From Alteribacillus iranensis (GTDB taxonomy: Bacteria; Bacillota; Bacilli; Bacillales; Marinococcaceae): 64,000 bases of DNA. The stretch is from the NCBI RefSeq assembly GCF_900113025.1, contig NZ_FONT01000005.1, positions 203,215-267,214 of the forward strand, given 5' to 3'. Position numbers and translations under genes: made by a program. The notes under the pieces are model-generated. The model made no database searches, was not told the DNA's origin, and saw only the letters and a program-made list of their open reading frames with translations. How positions within the stretch are numbered: position 1 is the stretch's first letter; every line of letters begins with the position of its first letter. Positions 7,852-17,055 of the stretch are shown here, one piece after another.

Positions 7852-9132
7852 TTATAGACCGAGCATCCTTGGAATTAATAACACAGCATCTTCCCAGTAG
7901 GTAATAATAAAAAGCACGATGACCCCCATAGTCAGAAAAGGGAATACACTTTTGATGAGACTCTCAAACTTCACTTCAGCAATAGAGGAAACAATAAATA
8001 AGCCTGTACCAATTGGTGGTGTCAATAATCCAATTGTTAAGTTGATACAGATAATGACACCAAAATGAATCGGATCAATTCCATACGTCATGAGAAGAGG
8101 CATAAAAACAGGTACCAATATAATTAAAGCTGCAATCCCATCCAACACTGCTCCTAATAACAGTAAAAATATGTTTAAAAGCAGTAAAAACACAATTGGA
8201 TTCTCAGATAAAGAAAGCATACCGTTTGCAATAGTTTGAGGTATTTGTTCAAATGCAATCATCCAACCGAAAGCACCTGCCATTGCAATTAGAAAAGTTA
8301 CTGTAGCAGTGCTTACAACAGTGTTAAATAAAATGTTTGGAAGTTTGTTCAGCTTTAGTTCTTTGTAAAATAAGAACCCAACGAGAAAAGCGATCACACA
8401 AGCAACAGCTGCCGATTCGGTTGCTGTAAAAGCACCACTTAAAATCCCTACAATAATTACTAAGGGTACAAGAAGAGCTGGAAGTACGGAAACAGTGCTT
8501 TTCAACATTTCATGAGATGTAGATTTTTCGCTTTTCGGAAAATTGTATTTATATCCCATGAAGGCGATCAAACCGACAAAGGCAGCACCATATATAATAC
8601 CAGGTATGATTCCCGCCATAAACAATCCACCAATAGAAGCCCCCGACAGGGTACCATAAATAATGAAAATCATACTAGGAGGTATAATTGGCGCTACTAT
8701 GGAGGAAGACAAAGTTAATGCAGCAGAAAACCCTCGGTCATATCCTTCTTTTTCCATTTCTGGAACCATTGTTTTACTCATCATGGCTGCTTGAGCATTC
8801 GCAGAGCCTAAAATGGAGGCTAAGAACATATTAGCTATTACCGTTACGTAGGCAAGCCCGCCACGAAAATGACCTAATAACACACGTGCAAAACGTACTA
8901 ATTTTGAGGTAATACCACCACCATTCATCAATTCCCCAGCCAACATAAAAAGAGGAATAGCTAGTAGACCATAGTTATCTAAGCTTGAAAACAGTTGTTG
9001 CGGCATGGAAGTGAGCAATTGCGGGTCACCTAACGTAAAGAAATAAAGTAATGTCATCAACCCAAGTACTAGAGAAATAGGCACTCCAATTGCCAAGAAG
9101 ACAAAAAATAACAGTATAACTATGATTTCCAT
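7852..9132 (-). CDS. TRAP transporter large permease (DctM family)
   Basis: About 426 residues from the ATG at 9132, which has AGGAGGAAAGCGA in front; the 20 extra residues of the longest frame (to 9192) look like upstream sequence. The protein is almost entirely hydrophobic with about 12 membrane segments. It shows DctM landmarks such as GLLAIPLFMLAGELM, a re-entrant SIVAPIIPPSMIFIIYG and LTPPIGTGLF near the C-terminus. It forms the channel of a Na+-driven tripartite transporter with the small permease, whose 3' end it overlaps by 13 bp, and with the binding protein. The operon context suggests import of an aromatic acid such as anthranilate. Confidence 0.9.
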   Translation of the reverse strand: MEIIVILLFFVFLAIGVPISLVLGLMTLLYFFTLGDPQLLTSMPQQLFSSLDNYGLLAIPLFMLAGELMNGGGITSKLVRFARVLLGHFRGGLAYVTVIANMFLASILGSANAQAAMMSKTMVPEMEKEGYDRGFSAALTLSSSIVAPIIPPSMIFIIYGTLSGASIGGLFMAGIIPGIIYGAAFVGLIAFMGYKYNFPKSEKSTSHEMLKSTVSVLPALLVPLVIIVGILSGAFTATESAAVACVIAFLVGFLFYKELKLNKLPNILFNTVVSTATVTFLIAMAGAFGWMIAFEQIPQTIANGMLSLSENPIVFLLLLNIFLLLLGAVLDGIAALIILVPVFMPLLMTYGIDPIHFGVIICINLTIGLLTPPIGTGLFIVSSIAEVKFESLIKSVFPFLTMGVIVLFIITYWEDAVLLIPRMLGL

Positions 9133-9608
9133 TCGCTTTCCTCCTTCCTGAACAACTCTTCTACGTTTGCTAAGATATGAATAAAGGCGCAACTTAAACC
9201 AATGGGTACGGCACTAAAAGGGATCCACATTGGTAGTTGAAGATTATTAGATTTTTGTGCTAAGACACTAGAAGATAACACCCACTGGTAGCTGTAATAT
9301 AAAACGATGACTAAAAACAGAATAATTAGTGTATTCCCTGTAATTAAAAGTGCTTTTCTCCACACTGATGGTATGGCATCGAGCAATATAGTAACAGAAG
9401 CCTGGGCTTTATACTTAAGCCCAAGACTTCCGCCAATAAAACTAATCCACACTAATAAGAATACTGCGGCTTCACCAGCCCATGATAACGGGGAATTCAA
9501 GAAGTAGCGAAATAGCACTGCTAGTGCCATAACTGTCGTCATAGAGAACATCAGTACGATGGCAACATATTTTTCTATAACGGCCAATCCGTTACTGACA
9601 ATTTTCAA
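9120..9608 (-). CDS. TRAP transporter small permease (DctQ family)
   Basis: About 162 residues with four membrane segments and the DctQ pattern VLFRYFLNSPLSWAGEAAVF followed by GGSLGLKYKAQASV. It is the small membrane subunit that pairs with DctM. The longest frame starts at an ATG (9623) that is itself part of GGGAGGGAG. A TTG at 9608 lies just behind this Shine-Dalgarno site and is the more likely start. It sits between the binding-protein gene (3' end at 9626) and the large permease, the usual P-Q-M order. Confidence 0.87.
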   Translation of the reverse strand: MKIVSNGLAVIEKYVAIVLMFSMTTVMALAVLFRYFLNSPLSWAGEAAVFLLVWISFIGGSLGLKYKAQASVTILLDAIPSVWRKALLITGNTLIILFLVIVLYYSYQWVLSSSVLAQKSNNLQLPMWIPFSAVPIGLSCAFIHILANVEELFRKEESEWKS

Positions 9609-9625
9609 TGGACTCCCTCCCATCG

Positions 9626-10699
9626 CTACTCACGGAATTCAGTGATGAATTTTTCTATTAGTGGATCTTTTTCTTTGTACACCTTATCAAAGTTCTCAAT
9701 CTGCTCAGCAAATACTTCTTTGTCTAACTCGTAAATAGTCATTCCTTCGTCTGATAACGTCTGTTTAAATTCTTCTTCTTGATCGAATCGAGTGTTCACT
9801 GCGTAATCGGCTGCTGTTTCTAATGCATCCTTAACAATTTGCTGATCCTCTTCTGTTAAAGCGTTAAAAGTATCAGAGTTAACTACCGCTACTGACGGCC
9901 ATACCATGTGATTCGTAACTGCTCCGTAATCTACTACCTCGAAAAACTTGTTAGTGATTGTAGCATCTAAATCCATATCCATCCCGTCAATAACACCTGT
10001 TTGAACCGCAGAGTATACTTCAGGCAGAGGGATTCCTTCTGTAGAAGCACCAGCGGAATTATAAAATTCTAACATAGGTGGGCTAGGGGTGACTCGTAGA
10101 ACCAAACCGTCCATATCCTCAGGACTTTTTACTTCTGTATCTTTGAATAACATTACGCGTTGTCCAGCAAATAAATAATCCAAACCTGTCATACCGTAGG
10201 AATCTAGCGTTCCTAACATTTCTTGAGCTACCTCGGACTTACGTGCTTCGTGGGCATCCTTAATTGTTTCAAATAGATAAGGAGTAAACCAAGCGGAAAA
10301 AGCTTCCTCACGTGAGCTTATTTCTGCAGCGGTAATAAATCCAAAATCTAAGGAACCGGATTCTATTTGTTGTAACATGTCACTTTCATTTCCCAGTTGT
10401 CCTGATGGATATATTTCAAGAGTCATGTTGCCATCGGAGTTAGCTTCTAATTCCTCTTTAAATTTCTCAGCCGCTTGATGCCACATATGAGCAGGAGGAG
10501 TAATTACTCCAAGTTTAAAACTATATTCAGCATCAGCTAATGCCTCAGTAGTGTCCTCAGTCGAGCTATCGCTCTCAGCTGGGTCAGATTCAGCCGATGA
10601 TTCTTCACCGCCGTCACCCCCACCACCACAAGCAGTCAATAGAAATGCCAAGCTTAACGTTACGGTAAAGCTTTTCCAATACTTTTTCAAATCACCCAT
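9626..10699 (-). CDS. TRAP transporter substrate-binding lipoprotein (DctP family)
   Basis: 357 residues. It begins with a lipoprotein signal peptide: positive MGDLKKYWKS, hydrophobic core and lipobox LTAC with Cys24 as the lipidation site. An acidic Ser/Glu-rich linker (about 30-50) then leads into the DctP fold (KLGVITPPAHMWHQAAEKF, YPSGQLGNESDMLQQ, DGLVLRVTPSPPMLEFY). The conserved Arg in VLRVTP normally salt-bridges a substrate carboxylate, so an organic acid ligand is expected. It starts just downstream of the FMN adenylyltransferase-like gene in the anthranilate operon. The acidic linker would suit life in salty surroundings, but that is only suggestive. Confidence 0.9.
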   Translation of the reverse strand: MGDLKKYWKSFTVTLSLAFLLTACGGGGDGGEESSAESDPAESDSSTEDTTEALADAEYSFKLGVITPPAHMWHQAAEKFKEELEANSDGNMTLEIYPSGQLGNESDMLQQIESGSLDFGFITAAEISSREEAFSAWFTPYLFETIKDAHEARKSEVAQEMLGTLDSYGMTGLDYLFAGQRVMLFKDTEVKSPEDMDGLVLRVTPSPPMLEFYNSAGASTEGIPLPEVYSAVQTGVIDGMDMDLDATITNKFFEVVDYGAVTNHMVWPSVAVVNSDTFNALTEEDQQIVKDALETAADYAVNTRFDQEEEFKQTLSDEGMTIYELDKEVFAEQIENFDKVYKEKDPLIEKFITEFRE

Positions 10700-10716
10700 C
10701 GTAAATGCCCCCTTTT

Positions 10717-11238
10717 TTAACCTAATAGATTAGAAGCTTCTTTTATTTCTCCCACATTTATCAACCTTCTAATTCGTGTGGATGAAATCACTTTACCTTT
10801 TGGACAACGGACAGGATCAACCGGCCTTACGTTAAAATGTTGTTTCAGAAGCTGTACATTTCCACTTCTACCCCTGCCAAATCGAAAATCATTTCCGACT
10901 AATATTTCTTTTGGATGGAGCTTGGTTAATTCGTGCAAGAAATCTTCAGCACTTCTATGAACATAACTCCTATCAAATGATGCTATAATCGTTTGATCAA
11001 TGCCCATTTCACTTAGTATCTCTACTTTTCGAGCTACATCCGTGAGAATGATAGAATGTTGAAAGTAAGCTCTCGGCGGTGGATCAAACGTATACACGAT
11101 ACATGGAACATTATGACAACGGCTTCTATCGATAGCTTCACTTATGACAGCCTGGTGACCAAGGTGCATCCCGTCAAAGGCTCCAATGGCAACAACAGAG
11201 CCATCCAATCTGGGAGTGCTCTTTTCGTGAACGATCAT
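10717..11238 (-). CDS. Stand-alone FMN adenylyltransferase (FAD synthetase domain of RibF) serving the anthranilate monooxygenase
   Basis: 173 residues that correspond only to the N-terminal nucleotidyltransferase half of RibF. Visible are AIGAFDGMHLGHQ (HxGH-type nucleotide site, about 17-29), VYTFDPPP, EDFL, ILVGNDFRFGRGRSGN and a terminal STRIRRLI. The C-terminal riboflavin-kinase domain (about 120 residues) is absent and the frame stops cleanly. It should make FAD from FMN and ATP. The established anthranilate 3-monooxygenase system of Geobacillus (EC 1.14.14.8) includes a RibF-type protein that supplies FAD, so its place in this operon makes sense. The start ATG follows AAGGAGACAGCAGAC. 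Confidence 0.82.
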   Translation of the reverse strand: MIVHEKSTPRLDGSVVAIGAFDGMHLGHQAVISEAIDRSRCHNVPCIVYTFDPPPRAYFQHSIILTDVARKVEILSEMGIDQTIIASFDRSYVHRSAEDFLHELTKLHPKEILVGNDFRFGRGRSGNVQLLKQHFNVRPVDPVRCPKGKVISSTRIRRLINVGEIKEASNLLG

Positions 11239-11286
11239 GTCTGCTGTCTCCTTTCTTCCTTTGAAAACGTTAAGAGTATGATAATT

Positions 11287-11478
11287 TTATTGATTTTCCT
11301 CTCTCTTTGTAATCCCACCTGTCGCCCAATCGTCCTCTGGTATTTCGTGCAACAAGATTTTTATTTTACTTTTATCGGCTCCAATACTTGAATGAATAGC
11401 ACCTGTCACTTCTTCAATAAGCTTCTTTTTTTGCTCTGTTGTTCGTCCTTCCAAGATGTGTATATGAGCAATTGGCAT
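11287..11478 (-). CDS. 4-oxalocrotonate tautomerase family enzyme
   Basis: 63 residues, the exact size class of 4-oxalocrotonate tautomerase. After Met removal Pro1 is the catalytic base (PIAHIHILEGRT), and Arg11 is kept. Position 39 of the mature chain is Lys rather than the usual Arg, and position 50 is Trp rather than Phe. It should interconvert enol and keto forms of 2-hydroxymuconate/4-oxalocrotonate after deamination of 2-aminomuconate. The neighbouring 4-oxalocrotonate decarboxylase gene is 16 bp upstream, the dmpH-dmpI order. The start follows AGGAGGACCAACA. Confidence 0.88.
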   Translation of the reverse strand: MPIAHIHILEGRTTEQKKKLIEEVTGAIHSSIGADKSKIKILLHEIPEDDWATGGITKREENQ

Positions 11479-11494
11479 TGTTGGTCCTCCTGTT

Positions 11495-12277
11495 TTACTC
11501 TTTCATCTCCAGTGTCAAAGTATCGAGTCCTTCATAAATGACTTCTAATGTATCCCCCGCCTCCACACTGACCGCTTCTGTTACTGCTCCAACCAACACA
11601 ATCATACCTGGTTTGATAGACAGATTTTCTCTACTAATCATCTTAGCCAGCTCTCTAACCGAATGGACAGGATGGTCCAAAACAGCGCTGCCATAACCTG
11701 ACTGGACTTCCTCCCCATTTTTTAGCATGGTAGTTTTCACTTTATTCCAAGCCGTTTGTGAGGGGGCATATACTTGGGTTCCTAAAATAAATTTAGTCGA
11801 TGATGCATTATCTGCGATAACATCCGGTAAGGTGAATTTAAAATTTTCATATCGGCTGTCAATCACTTCTAACGCTAAATAAACCCCTTCTGTTGCTTCC
11901 CATACATCCCTTGGACGCAAATCGGCTCCTTGTAGTTCTTTGTTGATAACAAAAGCGAATTCCGGCTCCACTTTTGGATGAATCAACTCACCTACATGGA
12001 GGACGGGATCTCTTAATTCCATGGAATCTGTTAATCTACCATAGATCGGCTCATCCACGTTCATCGATACTTGCTTCGCTTTACTCGTCAGCCCCATTTT
12101 CCAACCTACCATTGGATCATTTCTGTCCAAGTATCTATCAATGGACAGCTTTTGAATTTCGTAAGCTTCCTCAACAGACAATTCAGGGTAATCATTTGTG
12201 ATTTTTGTCATTTCCTTACCTAGCTGTTGGTGTTCGTCCATTTTTGCTGCGATTTGGTGTAAATCCAACACTTTCAC
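11495..12277 (-). CDS. 4-oxalocrotonate decarboxylase (DmpH/XylI/NbaG type)
   Basis: 260 residues. It belongs to the fumarylacetoacetase-like hydratase/decarboxylase family. It has decarboxylase-type signatures: ITNDYPELSVEEAYEIQ near 25-42, GWKMGLTSKAK, HPKVEPEFAF (metal-binding Glu region) and EVIDSRYENFKFTL with VIADNASSTKFI. These match DmpH rather than the hydratase DmpE, and gene order (hydratase, dehydrogenase, aldolase, decarboxylase, tautomerase) agrees. It removes CO2 from 4-oxalocrotonate to give 2-hydroxypenta-2,4-dienoate and needs Mg2+ or Mn2+. Starts at GTG 12277, GTG 12271 or TTG 12268 are all close to GAGGT. Confidence 0.87.
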   Translation of the reverse strand: MKVLDLHQIAAKMDEHQQLGKEMTKITNDYPELSVEEAYEIQKLSIDRYLDRNDPMVGWKMGLTSKAKQVSMNVDEPIYGRLTDSMELRDPVLHVGELIHPKVEPEFAFVINKELQGADLRPRDVWEATEGVYLALEVIDSRYENFKFTLPDVIADNASSTKFILGTQVYAPSQTAWNKVKTTMLKNGEEVQSGYGSAVLDHPVHSVRELAKMISRENLSIKPGMIVLVGAVTEAVSVEAGDTLEVIYEGLDTLTLEMKE

Positions 12278-12282
12278 CTCTA

Positions 12283-13296
12283 TTAAGAAATTTTATAGCC
12301 GGCTAACTCACTTGCTACGTCAATAATCATGTCTTCCTGTCCGCCGACCACTTTTCTCTTTCCTAGTTCAATTAAAATATCTCTTGGATCTAAGCGGTAT
12401 TTTTCTGCAGCACGATATGCATGAAGAAGGAAACTGGAATATACACCGGCATATCCTAGTACCAAACTACCTTTAGTAATCTCCTGCGGTTCTTGCAAAA
12501 TAGGTGCGACTATATCTTCAGCCAAGTCCATCATTTTATAAATATCAATACCTGTTTGAATGTTCAGACGATCTAGAACTGAAACAAGTACCTCGGTTTG
12601 TGTATTGCCAGCCCCCGCTCCTAAACACCGAACACTTCCATCAATTCTTGTTGCGCCTTCTTCAATAGCTGCTAAAGTATTTGCCATCGCTAACGACAGA
12701 TTATTGTGAGCATGGAACCCGACCTTCACTGATAGATTTTCTTTTAATAGACTAATTCTTTCCCTTACTTCATGGGGGAGCAACGCACCTGCAGAATCGA
12801 CAACATAAACTGTGTCTGCTCCGTAGCTTTCCATCAGTAAAGCTTGTTCCAATAATTTTTCAGCTGGAACCATGTGAGACATCATCAAGAAGCCTACTGT
12901 TTCCATTCCTAACTCTTTTGCTAATTGAATATGCTGCTTCGAAACATCCGCTTCTGTAACATGCGTTGCAACTCGTACCATTTTAGCCCCTATTTTCTCT
13001 GCTTCTTTTAGATCTTCGACTGTTCCGATCCCCGGCAGCAGAAGAACAGCTATAGCTGAACGCTCAGCCGCATTTACTGCCGCTTCAATGAGTTCCATTT
13101 CGTTTGTCTTCGAAAATCCGTATTGAATTGAAGATCCTCCGAGACCATCCCCATGGGACACTTCTATATAAGGTACATTTGCATCATCCAGGGATTTCAC
13201 TACATTCGTTACTTGTTCTGTAGTAAAACTGTGACTAATAGCATGACTACCATCTCGTAAAGCAACTTCGGTAATAACAACTTCTCTCTCACTCAC
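12283..13296 (-). CDS. 4-hydroxy-2-oxovalerate aldolase (DmpG/MhpE type)
   Basis: About 337 residues from a GTG at 13296, which sits behind GGAAGGAGAATTCC; the longer ATG frame (13317) would place that Shine-Dalgarno inside the gene. This is the HMG-CoA lyase-like TIM-barrel aldolase: [15 protein letters not shown] near the start (metal Asp), [26 protein letters not shown] (metal His pair) and [13 protein letters not shown]. It splits 4-hydroxy-2-oxovalerate into pyruvate and acetaldehyde. It pairs with the acylating acetaldehyde dehydrogenase encoded just upstream, and in known complexes acetaldehyde is channelled between them. Confidence 0.92.
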   Translation of the reverse strand: MSEREVVITEVALRDGSHAISHSFTTEQVTNVVKSLDDANVPYIEVSHGDGLGGSSIQYGFSKTNEMELIEAAVNAAERSAIAVLLLPGIGTVEDLKEAEKIGAKMVRVATHVTEADVSKQHIQLAKELGMETVGFLMMSHMVPAEKLLEQALLMESYGADTVYVVDSAGALLPHEVRERISLLKENLSVKVGFHAHNNLSLAMANTLAAIEEGATRIDGSVRCLGAGAGNTQTEVLVSVLDRLNIQTGIDIYKMMDLAEDIVAPILQEPQEITKGSLVLGYAGVYSSFLLHAYRAAEKYRLDPRDILIELGKRKVVGGQEDMIIDVASELAGYKIS

Positions 13297-13320
13297 TGGA
13301 ATTCTCCTTCCTCTCATAGT

Positions 13321-14208
13321 TCACATGTTCTCTGATACACTTAATTGGTGCTTTGCTAATTCTTCCGCTACTTTGATCGCTGATGCCGTCATGATATCTA
13401 AATTACCAGCATAGGATGGGAGGTAATCCGCCGCTCCTTCTACCTCAATAAATACGGTAATTTGATCGCCATCAAAAATAGGTTCTGTTCTTAGTTTGTA
13501 GCCAGGAACATATTGCTGTACTTGAGAAGCCCGATTCCTTATCGCTTTTATGAGTTCTTCTTGGCGCTCCTCGGCTCCAGGGGCAATACATTGCACGGTG
13601 TCTCTCATGATAATCGGCGGCTCTGCTGGATTAAGTATAATAATAGCTTTTCCTTTTTTCGCCCCGCCAATTTTCTCAATCCCTCTCGCCGTTGTATAAG
13701 TAAATTCATCGATATTTGCTCTCGTCCCAGGACCTGCACTTTTGCTGGCAATCGTTGCTACAATCTCTGCGTAGTCTACCGGGCAGACGGAATGAATAGC
13801 GTTTACAATCGGTATTGTTGCCTGACCTCCACAAGTAATCATGTTAATATTTTGCTGGTCCAAATGTTCATTTAAGTTTACAGTTGGGACCACAAATGGC
13901 CCAATAGCTGCTGGAGTTAAGTCTATAATTTTTTTATTAATCTTCTTAAGTTCCGATGCATGGTACGCATGCGCTTTTGCTGAGGTTGCGTCAAACAATA
14001 TATCAGCTGTTTCAGGATCCTCTAAAAATCCATCGATACCATTATCATATACACAGTGACCATGGTTCTTCGCACGGTGCAGACCGTCAGATTCTGGGTC
14101 AATTCCAATCATCGCCGACATTTCCAAAAAGTTCGAGCGCTCCACCTTTAACATTAAATCTGTTCCTATGTTACCGGAACCGATAATTCCTACTTTGATT
14201 TTTTTCAT
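13321..14208 (-). CDS. Acetaldehyde dehydrogenase (acetylating) (DmpF/MhpF type)
   Basis: 295 residues. The N-terminal Rossmann motif is [15 protein letters not shown]. The catalytic cysteine lies in [14 protein letters not shown] near residue 130, and [22 protein letters not shown] follows. It converts acetaldehyde, CoA and NAD+ to acetyl-CoA and works as a complex with the aldolase encoded next. The Shine-Dalgarno site is AGGAG, 10 bp before the ATG. The full-length match and the aldolase neighbour make this assignment secure. Confidence 0.93.
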   Translation of the reverse strand: MKKIKVGIIGSGNIGTDLMLKVERSNFLEMSAMIGIDPESDGLHRAKNHGHCVYDNGIDGFLEDPETADILFDATSAKAHAYHASELKKINKKIIDLTPAAIGPFVVPTVNLNEHLDQQNINMITCGGQATIPIVNAIHSVCPVDYAEIVATIASKSAGPGTRANIDEFTYTTARGIEKIGGAKKGKAIIILNPAEPPIIMRDTVQCIAPGAEERQEELIKAIRNRASQVQQYVPGYKLRTEPIFDGDQITVFIEVEGAADYLPSYAGNLDIMTASAIKVAEELAKHQLSVSENM

Positions 14209-14223
14209 CCTCTCACTACTCCT

Positions 14224-15003
14224 TTATGCAAAACTCACTTCTACTTCCCCGAGGTAAGGAAAGACAGCTTTGAACTGGTCACCTGGTGCGGCATCTACCG
14301 CGGCAGATAATGCCCCGGAAAGGATGATTTCGCCGGCTTTTAATGTAATATCATATTCAGATAACTTATTGGCGAGCCAAGCAACACAATAAGCTGGATT
14401 TCCTAACGCAGCAGATCCTTTCCCGCGATTCATTTCTTCATCATTTTTGTAAAACACCATTTCTTCTTCGACAAGATCGATTTCATTAAGACTTCGTTTA
14501 TTATTGCCTAATATAAATAAACCTGATGAAGCGTTGTCAGCAATTGTATCAGCAAGTGTGATTTTCCAGTCTTGAATCCGGCTGTCTACAATTTCAAGAG
14601 CGGGAGCAACAAATTCGGTTGCTTCCAGTACATCTTCTGTTGTTATTCCAGGGCCTTTCAAATCACGCTTCAGTATAAATGCAATCTCACCTTCTACTTT
14701 CGGCTGCATGACCTGTTTTCTGGAGATAATTCCTTTGTCTTTGACTTCCATACTTGTTAGTAGATGGCCGTAATCTGGTTCACTTACACCTAATAGTTCT
14801 TGCATGGCTTTTGAGGTAAGTCCAATCTTCTTACCAACGATGGCTTCGCCTTTGGAAACCTTCTGTTCAATAGTTGTTAATTGAATATCGTAAGCCTCTC
14901 TAATAGCAAGATCAGGATTTAAGGAAGTTACTGGTTCGACTCCTTTTCTCTCCTTTTCCGCAGAAGCTAAGTGTTCTGATAAAGACATTACTTTTTCATT
15001 CAC
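14224..15003 (-). CDS. 2-hydroxypenta-2,4-dienoate (2-oxopent-4-enoate) hydratase (DmpE/MhpD/NbaH type)
   Basis: 259 residues and a paralogue of the decarboxylase in the same operon, but with hydratase signatures: GKKIGLTSKAMQELLGVSEPDYG, MQPKVEGEIAFILKRDLKGPG, EIVDSRIQDWKITLADTIADN and a CVAWLANKLSEYDI-GEIILSG tail. These match DmpE/MhpD. It adds water to 2-hydroxypenta-2,4-dienoate to give 4-hydroxy-2-oxovalerate. A GTG at 15003 is the start, 8 bp after GGAGGG. It lies between the semialdehyde dehydrogenase and acetaldehyde dehydrogenase genes, as in dmpC-E-F-G-H-I. Confidence 0.9.
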   Translation of the reverse strand: MNEKVMSLSEHLASAEKERKGVEPVTSLNPDLAIREAYDIQLTTIEQKVSKGEAIVGKKIGLTSKAMQELLGVSEPDYGHLLTSMEVKDKGIISRKQVMQPKVEGEIAFILKRDLKGPGITTEDVLEATEFVAPALEIVDSRIQDWKITLADTIADNASSGLFILGNNKRSLNEIDLVEEEMVFYKNDEEMNRGKGSAALGNPAYCVAWLANKLSEYDITLKAGEIILSGALSAAVDAAPGDQFKAVFPYLGEVEVSFA

Positions 15004-15022
15004 TTCGTGGCCCTCCGTAACC

Positions 15023-16492
15023 TTACATTTTTATCGTGACGTTCGATAGTTCGCTGTAAAAGTCAAAGCTGTGAGCTCCACCTTCACGTCCGATACCGCT
15101 GTTTTTCATACCTCCGAACGGCGTTCTAAGATCTCGTAAGTACCAGGTGTTAACCCAGATAATTCCTGCTTCTATTTGTTGGGCTACGCGATGAGCGCGC
15201 CGTAAATCATTTGTCCATATTGTAGCTCCCAGTCCGTAATGAGTGTCATTTGCCTGTTTAATGACTTCCTCTTCTTCTTGAAACGGAACTACCGTGACAA
15301 CAGGCCCAAAGATCTCTTCTCTGATGCAGCGGGAGTCCCTGTCCAGGTCTGTAATAATGGTCGGATTGATATAATATCCCTTTTCCATGTTTGCCGGACG
15401 TCCACCGCCTGAGAGGAGGGTTCCGCCTTCTTCTTTTGCGATATCGATGTAGCTCATTACTTTTTCATAATGTTCTTTACTTACCACTGCTCCTACACGT
15501 GTCCCTGATTCAAAGGGGTCCCCTACTTTTAAATCCTTGGTCGCGGCCGTGAATTTTTCAAGAAATTCTTTATACATACCTTCTTGAACGTAGATTCTAG
15601 ATCCACAAAGGCATACCTCCCCTTGATTCATAAAGCTAGATTTCAAGGTCGTTTCAATGACTTCATCTATATCAGAATCGTCAAAAATAATATTTGGATT
15701 TTTACCACCAAGCTCAAAAGAGAGCTTCTTCAGCGTAGGCGCCGCCGCCTGCATAATGGCCGTTCCTGTTTTCGTCTCCCCTGTAAAAGTTACCGCATCC
15801 ACATCAGGGTGCTCCGTAATAGCCGCACCTGCCGAATTGGCTCCAAAACCGTGGACAAGGTTAACGACGCCATCCGGCACTCCAGCTTCCTTACAAATTT
15901 CCGCCAGTACAGTCGCTGTCATCGGCGTCCATTCAGCTGGTTTCATTACGGCTGTGTTTCCAGCCGCCAGACAAGGTGCTAATTTCCAAGTTAAGAGGAG
16001 AAGCGGGAGGTTCCATGGATTAATCATCCCGACCACTCCAACCGGGCGACGAATGGCGTAGTGTAAAGCCTGTTGATCTTGCTGGTACGCTTCCGTCCCC
16101 ATCGACGTCAAATAGTCGGCAAAGAAATAGAAGTTATAAGCCGCTCTCTTGATGTCCATTTCAAGCGCTATTTCATATGGTTTCCCCGTGTCCAACGCTT
16201 CAAGGACAGCCATTTCCTCTTGTCGTTCAGTAATTAAATCACCAATACGACGCAAGATGTTTGAGCGTTCTCGGTTTGTGATCGTTTTCCATTCTCCATT
16301 TAGCGCTTTTCTAGCTGCTTTCACTGCCCGGTCAACCTCTTTTTTTCCTCCTTCTTCTACTGTTCCTAATACTTCTTCCGTCGCCGGATTGATATTTTGA
16401 AATTGAGTGTCGGAGGAGACGAATTCTCCGTCAATGAAATGAAAACAATTAATCGCCTCTACTTTGTTTTTAGGAATTTCTTTCACCTGCAT
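15023..16492 (-). CDS. 2-aminomuconate 6-semialdehyde / 2-hydroxymuconate semialdehyde dehydrogenase
   Basis: 489 residues, ALDH superfamily. Landmarks are GMINPWNLPLLLLTWKLAP (about 155-173), FTGETKTG, the base Glu in FELGGKNPN, the catalytic Cys in NQGEVCLCGSR, EEIFGP and PFGGMKNSGIGREGG. The LRDLRTPFGG stretch near the C-terminus and the overall look are those of hydroxymuconic/aminomuconic semialdehyde dehydrogenases (DmpC, AmnC, NbaE). Because the operon begins with 3-hydroxyanthranilate dioxygenase and ACMS decarboxylase, the substrate should be 2-aminomuconate 6-semialdehyde. The ATG follows AGGAGGCATGCATC. Confidence 0.88.
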   Translation of the reverse strand: MQVKEIPKNKVEAINCFHFIDGEFVSSDTQFQNINPATEEVLGTVEEGGKKEVDRAVKAARKALNGEWKTITNRERSNILRRIGDLITERQEEMAVLEALDTGKPYEIALEMDIKRAAYNFYFFADYLTSMGTEAYQQDQQALHYAIRRPVGVVGMINPWNLPLLLLTWKLAPCLAAGNTAVMKPAEWTPMTATVLAEICKEAGVPDGVVNLVHGFGANSAGAAITEHPDVDAVTFTGETKTGTAIMQAAAPTLKKLSFELGGKNPNIIFDDSDIDEVIETTLKSSFMNQGEVCLCGSRIYVQEGMYKEFLEKFTAATKDLKVGDPFESGTRVGAVVSKEHYEKVMSYIDIAKEEGGTLLSGGGRPANMEKGYYINPTIITDLDRDSRCIREEIFGPVVTVVPFQEEEEVIKQANDTHYGLGATIWTNDLRRAHRVAQQIEAGIIWVNTWYLRDLRTPFGGMKNSGIGREGGAHSFDFYSELSNVTIKM

Positions 16493-16584
16493 GATGCATG
16501 CCTCCTCTCTTGAACTCCTCCCACTTCCTTAACAGTAGAAGTAGGAGATTTCAGCGCACAGCAGAGTTACGTGGATCTCTTCAA

Positions 16585-17055
16585 TTAATCGCTGTCTTCT
16601 TCCACCTCTACGATCATTTCTATTTCAATCGCAGTGTTGTTGGGAAGCTGCTGCATGCCCACTGCAGAGCGGGCATGTTTTCCACGATCTCCAAAGACTT
16701 CCACTAGTAAGTCGGAAGCTCCATTCATCACCTTAGGCTGTCCAGTGAACTCTTCCGTGCAATTTACCATTCCTAATATTTTGACTACTTTTTTTACTTT
16801 ATTTAAATCTCCTAACTCCGCTTTCAGTACACTCAATAAATTAACCATCGATTCACGGGATGCTTGGTAACCGTCTTCCTCTGTTAGATCCCCACCGACT
16901 TTCCCGTGATAATTATCGACTCCTTGCCCAGAAGTAAAAATTAAGTTACCAACACGCTGATGACTAATATAGTTGCCAGCTGCCGGCCGAACGTCTTTTA
17001 ATTTAATTCCCAGAGCTTGAAGCTTCTCTTCCGGCGACATCACTTGTGAGCTCAT
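16585..17055 (-). CDS. RidA-family 2-aminomuconate deaminase (AmnD/NbaF type)
   Basis: 156 residues of the YjgF/RidA fold. YISHQRVGNLIFTSGQG (about 29-45), GYQASRESMVNLLSVLKAELGDL and the anion-binding Arg129 in HARSAVGMQQLPNN are present. The chain is longer than housekeeping RidA (about 125 residues) and fits the 2-aminomuconate deaminase branch. It releases ammonia from 2-aminomuconate to give 4-oxalocrotonate. Its start lies inside the 3' end of the ACMS decarboxylase gene (53-bp overlap; a second ATG at 17040 would still overlap), so translation may be coupled. Confidence 0.85.
   Translation of the reverse strand: MSSQVMSPEEKLQALGIKLKDVRPAAGNYISHQRVGNLIFTSGQGVDNYHGKVGGDLTEEDGYQASRESMVNLLSVLKAELGDLNKVKKVVKILGMVNCTEEFTGQPKVMNGASDLLVEVFGDRGKHARSAVGMQQLPNNTAIEIEMIVEVEEDSD

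Noticed and set aside
7852..10699. Calling the TRAP transporter a C4-dicarboxylate system
   Set aside because: The DctPQM names are family names; the operon context points to an aromatic acid and the substrate is not readable from sequence.
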